Shown here piece after piece: positions 5,505-10,362 of a stretch of 10,362 bases of DNA; within the stretch, counting starts at the first letter, position 1, and each line of letters starts with the position of its first letter. The stretch is from Chlorobiales bacterium (GTDB taxonomy: Bacteria; Bacteroidota; Chlorobiia; Chlorobiales; Chlorobiaceae): the NCBI GenBank assembly GCA_022360415.1, contig JAKSDB010000238.1, forward strand, positions 1 to 10,362. The letters are read 5' to 3'. A model generated the notes under the pieces. It ran no database searches. It saw only the letters and a list, made by a program, of their open reading frames with translations, and was not told the origin of the DNA. The translations under genes were made by a program, and so were the position numbers.

Positions 5505-5990
5505 GTGCTTAAAAACACAATTGTAGTTATCCTTCTTATCGCCGTACTCTGTGCCGTGCAGCACTATTCTGTCTCGCATCTGGCAGTTTTCGGGGTTTAC
5601 CCTGATATAGTCACTATTTACATTGCGCTTGCAGCTATCAGGCATGGCCAGAAACAGGGCACCTCCTATGGTTTTATTGCCGGAATTGCAACCGGATTAC
5701 TGAGCGGCAACATTGGGCTTGAAGCGCTCACAAAAACCATTGAGGGGTTCGTTGCAGGTTATTTTCATATCCCTGAAGACAGTCATGCTTCTTCACGGCA
5801 GAAAAGGCAGATGTATTACAAAGGCGTCTTTCTTGCTTCCCTTTTCGGAAGAGCTCTCCATACGCTTATGGCAAACGTTCTTTCATTGCCTGTCACCCTG
5901 CACGTGGCTTTTTCAATCGGGGTCGGGACACTGCTGACCATGATCGTTGCAGTAATAGCCTATCAGGTGTTTTTTAAGAAAATCTTGTAA
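5505..5990 (+). CDS. mreD: Rod shape-determining protein MreD
   Basis: This 161-residue, very hydrophobic protein has about five membrane segments: roughly 3-20, 25-43, 50-68, 105-122 and 130-155. The length is typical for MreD, an integral-membrane partner of MreC in the elongasome. Sequence conservation in this family is low, and the call rests on length, topology and position between mreC and mrdA. The start is a GTG at 5505, 51 nt after mreC. No ATG is available in the right place and the Shine-Dalgarno is weak. The TAA at 5988-5990 is followed 3 nt later by a 36-nt hairpin repeat. Confidence 0.88.
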   Translation: MLKNTIVVILLIAVLCAVQHYSVSHLAVFGVYPDIVTIYIALAAIRHGQKQGTSYGFIAGIATGLLSGNIGLEALTKTIEGFVAGYFHIPEDSHASSRQKRQMYYKGVFLASLFGRALHTLMANVLSLPVTLHVAFSIGVGTLLTMIVAVIAYQVFFKKIL

Positions 5991-6133
5991 AGACCTAAAC
6001 TGAGCTTTTCAGCAAACGCTCAATTCAGGAAAAAATCAGTTGATAACGGCCTGCTGCGACTTCTGAATGTTGACTTTTACTATGATCTTTTGCCACCGTT
6101 ACGCTGCACAATCTGAAACGTTCGCTTCATGAC
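5991..6133. other. mreD-mrdA intergenic region
   Basis: This 143-nt gap contains hairpin repeat copy C at its 5' end, followed by AAAAAAT instead of the T-run expected of a terminator. Farther on, TATGAT at 6081-6086 could be a -10 box, but no good -35 lies 16-18 nt upstream. Whether mrdA is read from the mreCD transcript or has its own promoter cannot be settled from sequence. Confidence 0.4.
5994..6029. repeat. 36-nt hairpin repeat, copy C
   Basis: The left arm is CCTAAACTGAGCTTTT, the loop is CAGC and the right arm is AAACGCTCAATTCAGG. On the plus strand 13 of 16 positions pair by Watson-Crick rules; on the minus strand two of the three mismatches become G-U wobbles, so a minus-strand RNA would fold better. 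It begins 4 nt after the mreD stop and has the same 16-4-16 geometry as copy A. Confidence 0.8.
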
Positions 6134-7972
6134 ATGGATAAAATACAGCACAGAGTTTATACTGTTTCCCTGATCGTCACAGCGATCTTCATTGTCCTTT
6201 TTCTGCGGCTTGTCTATCTACAGGTCTTCGAATACAGCAAACTTGGTTCGATTTCCGATGCGAACAGCCTGAGAAGAGTATGGATACAGCCCCCCAGGGG
6301 ACGGATGATCGACCGCAACGGCATTGTGGTTGTGGACAACCAGCCGCTGTATTCAGTCAAGGTTGTCCCGGCCGAATTTACCGACTCATTGAAACAAAGC
6401 TCTCTCGCCGACCTGCTTGACATTACCTTCGAGGAGCTGACATTGAGAATACAGAAAGGATTCAGGTATAATCCGTTTGCGCCTGTTGCCGTCGGCAGGG
6501 ATATCGAGCCCAGAGAAATGATGCGTCTCGGCGAAAACCTCTGGAAACTGCCGGGAGTAATGATCGAAGTGGAAAACAAAAGAAAATATCCTTTAAACCT
6601 TGCCGCCTCACATGTTTTCGGTTACCTGAACTTCATTTCCAAACGCCAGCTTGAAGAGATGGCCAAGAAAGGCTATACCCCCGACGATAAAACAGGAAGC
6701 AAAGGCCTTGAAAAGCAGTATGAGGATTATCTTAGAGGCGAAAAAGGCGTTCGGTTTGAACTGGTCAATTCCATCGGCAAAACCGCCGGAAAATTTGAAA
6801 ACGGGGAGAGGGACCTCCCCTCCGTTAAAGGCTACGACCTGCATCTGACCCTCGACGCGGGTCTACAGAAGCTTGCCGAACACCTCCTCGAGGAAACCGG
6901 CAAATCCGGAGCTGTTGTCGCCATAGATCCCCGTGACGGAGGTATTCTTGCCATGGCAAGCATGCCGGACTATGACCTTGAAATCCTTAACGGCAAAACT
7001 GACGGGAAAAAGTGGCAGGAAATTGTTCTTGATCCCCGAAAACCCCTGTTTAACAGGGCAATACAGGCATCTTATCCGCCGGGGTCGGTCTACAAGCCTC
7101 TGCTCGCTGTCGCCGCCCTTGAAGAAGGGGCGATCACCCCCGAAAAAAAACTACTCTGTACCGGTGTTTTCAGGCTTGGCCGGGGTCGCTTTCTTTGCCA
7201 CAGGGGACAGGGCCACGGACTGGTTAACCTGGAACGTTCCATTATAGAGTCCTGCAACAGCTATTACTACAATCTCATATTCGATCTCGGATTTGAAAAA
7301 TGGACGAAGTACGGAAGAATGTTCGGGTTCGGCAAAACCACAGGCGTTGACCTGCCCGGAGAGCGGTCGTCCCCTCTTCCTTCGGTTGCATATTACGACA
7401 AACGGTATGGCAAGGGGAAGTGGACAAAAGGATATCTCGTAAGCCTTGCAATCGGACAGGGTGAGCTGAATACCACCCCTCTTCAGCTTGCAGCGTTTAC
7501 CGCGACAATAGCCAACAAGGGAACGTGGCACCAGCCTCACCTTGTCAGGGGATACCGTCCCAATGACAGCGATTCACTCAAAACGTTTGCTTTCGAAAAA
7601 AACAAACTGCCGGTTTCCGAGAGAACCTTTGAGACTATGCGTCAGGCAATGCACGGGGTTGTAGACAGAGGAACAGGAAGGCTTGCGGCAGTGAAAAATG
7701 TCAAGGTCGCCGGCAAAACAGGAACGGCACAGAACCCGCACGGAGAGGATCACGCCTGGTTCGTGGCATTCGCACCCCTTGAAAATCCTGTCATCGCCCT
7801 TGCTGTTCTGGTTGAAAACGCGGGATACGGAGGAAGCGTGTCGGCACCGGTAGCGGGAAAACTTATAAATTACTATCTTAATGGCCCCGACAGCACCACT
7901 GCCGCCATTTTAACGGCAAGGGAGGAACAACCAGACAGCAGCATTACAGAACCGGAAGCTGATGATTTATAA
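6134..7972 (+). CDS. mrdA: Penicillin-binding protein 2, elongation transpeptidase
   Basis: This 612-residue class B PBP cross-links peptidoglycan during lateral wall growth, working with RodA, MreC and MreD. An N-terminal membrane anchor (about 9-31) is followed by the pedestal domain with PPRGRMIDRNG (53-63). The transpeptidase domain (about 255-585) has all three active-site motifs: Ser318-Val-Tyr-Lys321 in PPGSVYKP (nucleophile Ser318), Ser373-Cys-Asn375, and Lys528-Thr-Gly530 in AGKTGTAQ. The GQGELNTTPLQLA block (441-453) is typical of PBP2, as opposed to FtsI. The ATG at 6134 is the only in-frame start before the anchor; the ATG at 6129 is out of frame. No Shine-Dalgarno is apparent. 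The 3' end overlaps the downstream oxidase by 11 nt. rodA, which often follows mrdA, is absent here. Confidence 0.96.
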   Translation: MDKIQHRVYTVSLIVTAIFIVLFLRLVYLQVFEYSKLGSISDANSLRRVWIQPPRGRMIDRNGIVVVDNQPLYSVKVVPAEFTDSLKQSSLADLLDITFEELTLRIQKGFRYNPFAPVAVGRDIEPREMMRLGENLWKLPGVMIEVENKRKYPLNLAASHVFGYLNFISKRQLEEMAKKGYTPDDKTGSKGLEKQYEDYLRGEKGVRFELVNSIGKTAGKFENGERDLPSVKGYDLHLTLDAGLQKLAEHLLEETGKSGAVVAIDPRDGGILAMASMPDYDLEILNGKTDGKKWQEIVLDPRKPLFNRAIQASYPPGSVYKPLLAVAALEEGAITPEKKLLCTGVFRLGRGRFLCHRGQGHGLVNLERSIIESCNSYYYNLIFDLGFEKWTKYGRMFGFGKTTGVDLPGERSSPLPSVAYYDKRYGKGKWTKGYLVSLAIGQGELNTTPLQLAAFTATIANKGTWHQPHLVRGYRPNDSDSLKTFAFEKNKLPVSERTFETMRQAMHGVVDRGTGRLAAVKNVKVAGKTGTAQNPHGEDHAWFVAFAPLENPVIALAVLVENAGYGGSVSAPVAGKLINYYLNGPDSTTAAILTAREEQPDSSITEPEADDL

Positions 7973-9443
7973 AGACGACCCGGCCCTGATCCGGAGCTTT
8001 CTCGAAGACACAAGCAATATAAAAACCGGACACACGCCCGGCGTATACTTTCCGGAAAGCATCGAAGATGTTTCAGAGCTGCTCAGGGAAAACGCCGGAA
8101 CGGGAAAAAGGTTCGTGATATCGGGTAACGGTACCGGCACTACCGGTGGGAGAATACCTTTTGGTGACCTTGTCATCGCGATGGAAAAGCTCGACCGTAT
8201 CGATGCGCCTCTTCAGCGCAACGGAGATCAGGCGGTCATGACCGTTAAAGCGGGGGTGCTGCTCGAAGACGTACAGAAAAAAGCCGAAAGCTCCGGCTGG
8301 CTTTATCCGCCCGATCCTACCGAGAAACTCTGTTTCATCGGCAGTACCATTGCAAACAACTCCTCGGGTGCACGAACCTACAAGTACGGCCCGACGAGAG
8401 ATCATATTGCCCGTATTACCGTTGTTCTTGCAGGTGGAGACATTCTTGACATTCCGAGAGGGAAATACCGTGCCGGAAAAGACGGCATGTTCCGTATTGA
8501 CCTGGCGCTCACAGGCAGGCTGGAGTTCAATGTCCCCGGCTACACCCTCCCCCTGACATCAAAGCACAATGCCGGGTATTATTCTTCAGACGGCATGGAC
8601 CTGATCGATCTGTTTATCGGCTCCGAAGGCACCCTGGGTGTTATAGTCGAAGCCGACCTTCTGCTTGTTCCGGCTCCCGAGAAAACCATCTCATGCCTTG
8701 TCTATTTTCCTTCGCTGGACGATCTTTTCGACTTTGTGCAAAAAGCCAAAAGGAAAACCGGCGGTGTCGATCCGGGAGCACTGGAGTTTTTCGATCCCAA
8801 CTCGCTTGATTTTATTCGCAGGGTTTATACTGAAGTTCCCGAAGAAACAGCGGGGGCAGTATATTTCGAGCAGGAAACCACGATGGACAAGGAAGACGAA
8901 CAGCTTGAAGCATGGTTTGAGCTCATGGAGTCTTCCAACGCCCTGACAGAGGAATCCTGGGTGGCCCTCGATGCTGACGAGCAGAGAGCGATGAAAGCCT
9001 TCCGTCACGAGCTGCCGGCTCAGGTTAACGAGTGGATCGGCACACAGCCGGAAAGCAAGATCAGTACCGATATGGCTGTTCCTGACGATGCTTTTGCGGA
9101 GCTGTATCATTTCTACCGGAGCACCTGCGAAAAGCATGGGTTTCGTTACATTATTTTCGGTCATATAGGCAACTCGCACGTCCATCTGAACATTCTGCCG
9201 TCAAGCCATGATGAGTTCAAAACCGCAAAAGCGCTGTATCGGGATTTTGTCAAAAAAGCTGTTGACCTGGGCGGAACACTTTCAGCAGAGCACGGTATCG
9301 GCAAACTGAAAGCCGGCTATCTTGTCAGCATGTTCGGCGACGAAGGCATACGGGAAATGGCAAGAATAAAAAAAGCCTTTGACCCGAATCTTGTGCTCAA
9401 CATCGGCAACCTGATCCCGGAACACTATTACCGGGCTTGTTGA
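7962..9443 (+). CDS. FAD-binding 2-hydroxyacid oxidase/dehydrogenase, GlcD/D-lactate dehydrogenase type
   Basis: The 493-residue product has a PCMH-type FAD domain (about 25-240) and a FAD-oxidase C-terminal domain (about 245-485). The flavin-binding motifs SGNGTGTTGGRIPFGDL (54-70), the stretch FIGSTIANNSSGARTYKYGP (125-144) and GSEGTLGVIVEADLLLVP (220-237) are clear. The catalytic side has GHIGNSHVHLN (400-410) and SAEHGIGKLKAGY (441-453), matching the histidine-rich active site of GlcD and D-lactate dehydrogenases. Such enzymes oxidise glycolate, D-lactate or D-2-hydroxyglutarate and pass electrons to a quinone or a partner. It lacks the fused C-terminal Fe-S domain found in some larger relatives, and no glcE/glcF genes are adjacent. 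The ATG at 7962 lies inside mrdA (11-nt overlap) with GGAAG just upstream, so translational coupling is likely. The exact substrate is unknown. Confidence 0.9.
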   Translation: MIYKDDPALIRSFLEDTSNIKTGHTPGVYFPESIEDVSELLRENAGTGKRFVISGNGTGTTGGRIPFGDLVIAMEKLDRIDAPLQRNGDQAVMTVKAGVLLEDVQKKAESSGWLYPPDPTEKLCFIGSTIANNSSGARTYKYGPTRDHIARITVVLAGGDILDIPRGKYRAGKDGMFRIDLALTGRLEFNVPGYTLPLTSKHNAGYYSSDGMDLIDLFIGSEGTLGVIVEADLLLVPAPEKTISCLVYFPSLDDLFDFVQKAKRKTGGVDPGALEFFDPNSLDFIRRVYTEVPEETAGAVYFEQETTMDKEDEQLEAWFELMESSNALTEESWVALDADEQRAMKAFRHELPAQVNEWIGTQPESKISTDMAVPDDAFAELYHFYRSTCEKHGFRYIIFGHIGNSHVHLNILPSSHDEFKTAKALYRDFVKKAVDLGGTLSAEHGIGKLKAGYLVSMFGDEGIREMARIKKAFDPNLVLNIGNLIPEHYYRAC

Positions 9444-9559
9444 AACCGGAAACTGTAAAGTACCGAAACACGCTTTGAGGGTATCTCTCCATACAATCAT
9501 GAGACCGGGCCCGGAACGCAAGGCAAACGGGGTTCCGGCAGATCGGGGCGAAAGAGCAG
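9444..9559. other. Gap upstream of smpB with a GC-rich hairpin
   Basis: These 116 nt separate the oxidase from smpB. CCGGAAC (9511-9517) and GTTCCGG (9532-9538) form a perfect 7-bp stem with a 14-nt loop, next to the 10-nt palindrome CCGGGCCCGG (9505-9514). The two structures share bases and are mutually exclusive. No T-run follows, so this is not a typical terminator. Confidence 0.45.
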
Positions 9560-10057
9560 TTGAATCGTGGAATAAATCACACCGTGACAAAGGAACAGAA
9601 AAAAAAGCAGTACGCAACAACGATACTTAACCGCAAGGCAAGGCATGAGTATCATATCTTTGACACGATGGTGTCGGGTATCGAGCTCAAAGGAAGTGAG
9701 GTAAAGTCGATACGTCTCGGCAAAGCCAGCCTGAACGAAAGTTACGCGATTGTACACAGGGGCGAGGTGTGGCTCGAAAACATGCAGATCTCGGCATACG
9801 AGCACAACCATGCCGAACAGCTCGATCCGAAAAGAAGCCGAAAGCTGTTGCTCAACCGCGGCGAAATAGAAAAACTCAGGTTGAAATTGCAGCAGAAAGG
9901 CCTCACCCTGGTGCCTTTGAAAGCGTTTTTTAACAGCAGGGGTATTCTCAAGATCGAGCTTGGACTCGCGAAAGGGAAAAAGCTGCATGATAAGCGGGAA
10001 AGCATGAAAGAGAGGGATGCTGAACGCCAGTTGCAGAATTTGAAAAAACAATACTGA
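9560..10057 (+). CDS. smpB: SsrA-binding protein SmpB
   Basis: This 165-residue cytoplasmic protein binds tmRNA and brings it to stalled ribosomes for trans-translation. It shows the SmpB oligonucleotide-binding barrel. NRKARHEYHIFDTMVSGIEL covers residues 24-43, GSEVKSIRLGKASLNESYA follows at 45-63, and LKAFFNSRGILKIELGLAKGKKLHDKR spans about 119-145. The basic C-terminal tail (KRESMKERDAERQLQNLKKQY) normally mimics mRNA in the decoding centre. The start is uncertain: a TTG at 9560 has a weak AAAGAG 3 nt upstream, and a GTG at 9584 would give 157 residues beginning at TKEQKKK. Either length suits the family. A rho-independent terminator lies about 80 nt after the stop. The tmRNA gene itself is not in the window. 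Confidence 0.96.
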   Translation: MNRGINHTVTKEQKKKQYATTILNRKARHEYHIFDTMVSGIELKGSEVKSIRLGKASLNESYAIVHRGEVWLENMQISAYEHNHAEQLDPKRSRKLLLNRGEIEKLRLKLQQKGLTLVPLKAFFNSRGILKIELGLAKGKKLHDKRESMKERDAERQLQNLKKQY

Positions 10058-10112
10058 TGCAGAGAGTCCCTTCCTGAAGGCAACAAGTGACCGGTTGAAT
10101 TCAAAAACGCAG

Positions 10113-10134
10113 GGGCGGACTCATGTGTCTGCCC
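10113..10134 (+). repeat. GC-rich hairpin preceding the smpB terminator
   Basis: GGGCGGAC (10113-10120) pairs with GTCTGCCC (10127-10134) through seven Watson-Crick pairs and one G-U wobble, with a TCATGT loop. It ends 3 nt before the terminator stem, so the two hairpins stack in tandem downstream of smpB. Confidence 0.6.
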
Positions 10135-10137
10135 GAC

Positions 10138-10163
10138 AACCCCGAAATGCCGGGAGTTTTTTT
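10138..10163 (+). terminator. Rho-independent terminator after smpB
   Basis: AACCCCG (10138-10144) pairs with CGGGAGTT (10151-10158), with one bulged A and an AAATGC loop, and runs into seven consecutive T (10157-10163). This is a normal intrinsic terminator shape and probably ends the plus-strand operon containing smpB. Confidence 0.75.
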
Positions 10164-10294
10164 AAAATTACTATCCTTTTCGATTACGAGTACTGCTTCG
10201 CTGAATACGAATATGACAACAGCATACTGATTTTTATCCTGTATATTCAGGTCAATCCAAATCCATCAAACAGGATTGAAGAACATTTTTACTT

Positions 10295-10362
10295 ATGAGT
10301 TTTCCACCTGTCAAAGAGCAACTCGACCTTATCGTCGGCAATACCGTTGAAATTATCAACGA
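10295..10362 (+). CDS. tyrS: Tyrosyl-tRNA synthetase, first 22 codons
   Basis: The ATG at 10295 opens a frame that runs off the window edge and reads MSFPPVKEQLDLIVGNTVEI followed by Ile-Asn. The pattern PPVKEQLDLI followed by a short linker and TVEI is the N-terminal signature of one bacterial class of TyrRS, the enzyme that charges tRNA-Tyr with tyrosine in the cytoplasm. Only the region before the Rossmann fold is visible, so the HIGH and KMSKS signatures cannot be checked. A weak purine stretch (GATTGAAGAA, about 10274-10283) precedes the start. The call rests on the recognisable first residues alone. Confidence 0.7.
   Translation, partial: MSFPPVKEQLDLIVGNTVEIIN

Larger units (their letters stand above)
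10058..10294. other. smpB-tyrS intergenic region
   Basis: These 237 nt contain a GC-rich hairpin and an intrinsic terminator (listed separately), then about 130 AT-rich nucleotides leading to tyrS. TATATT at 10242-10247 could be a -10 box, but the nearest -35-like sequence, ATGACA at 10213-10218, is 23 nt away, which is too far. I recognise no T-box or other riboswitch. Confidence 0.5.

Noticed and set aside
5994..6036. Repeat copy C as an intrinsic terminator for mreD
   Set aside because: On the plus strand the hairpin is followed by an A-run instead of T, so it does not fit a rho-independent terminator in the direction of transcription.
9497..10051. A 184-codon minus-strand open frame opposite smpB
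   Set aside because: It is antisense to a canonical SmpB and has no supporting motif or start context.
10058..10294. T-box, tmRNA or other named regulatory RNA next to smpB/tyrS
   Set aside because: No T-box consensus (AGGGTGGNACCGCG-like) and no tmRNA 5' or 3' tRNA-like ends are present; only simple hairpins can be supported.
10095..10298. A 67-codon plus-strand frame between smpB and tyrS
   Set aside because: It runs through the intrinsic terminator and its T-run, overlaps the tyrS start and has no Shine-Dalgarno or recognisable sequence.

Overview
This window is a chromosomal housekeeping region, probably from a green sulfur bacterium (Chlorobi; Chlorobium, Prosthecochloris or a relative). 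That placement is inference. It rests on the mix of gene families, on a GroES-like paralogue of a type I associate with Chlorobi and Bacteroidetes, on weak or absent Shine-Dalgarno sequences at most starts, and on GC content that looks close to 50 percent. No database search was possible. There is no phage, insertion sequence, CRISPR array, rRNA or tRNA.

Layout. Positions 1-543 (+) hold the 3' end of a YmdB-family metallophosphoesterase gene. A pirin gene follows at 695-1618 (+). It converges on quinolinate synthase nadA (1954-2916, -), and the 335-bp gap between them is filled largely by a 144-bp imperfect palindrome (1813-1956) plus a decayed relative (about 1615-1745). Upstream of nadA on the same strand lies a 127-residue GroES-like gene (3041-3424, -). 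A divergent intergenic region (3425-3669) separates it from a long plus-strand run: CDF cation transporter (3670-4584), mreC (4593-5453), mreD (5505-5990), mrdA/PBP2 (6134-7972), a GlcD-type FAD oxidase overlapping mrdA by 11 nt (7962-9443), and smpB (9560-10057). A rho-independent terminator follows smpB, and the window ends in the first codons of tyrS (10295 onward).

How the genes fit together. MreC, MreD and PBP2 are core parts of the elongasome, which builds the lateral cell wall. Here mreB is not directly upstream and rodA is not directly downstream; a metal exporter and a 2-hydroxyacid dehydrogenase flank the cluster instead. NadA starts NAD biosynthesis, and SmpB drives trans-translation for ribosome rescue.

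The least ordinary content is non-coding. Two repeat families are visible. The first is a 36-nt hairpin repeat built as a 16-nt arm, a CAGC loop and a 16-nt arm. It has two good copies (2938-2973 and 5994-6029), one degraded copy (3432-3467) and one half-copy (3508-3532). Two of these lie in the translation-initiation regions of nadA and the groES-like gene, where the repeat edge forms part of, or all of, the Shine-Dalgarno sequence. The second is the 144-bp palindrome family, whose outer tip carries the stop codon of the adjacent gene in both copies. I see no convincing undescribed enzymatic or defence system; these repeat and gene-boundary arrangements are the leads worth following.
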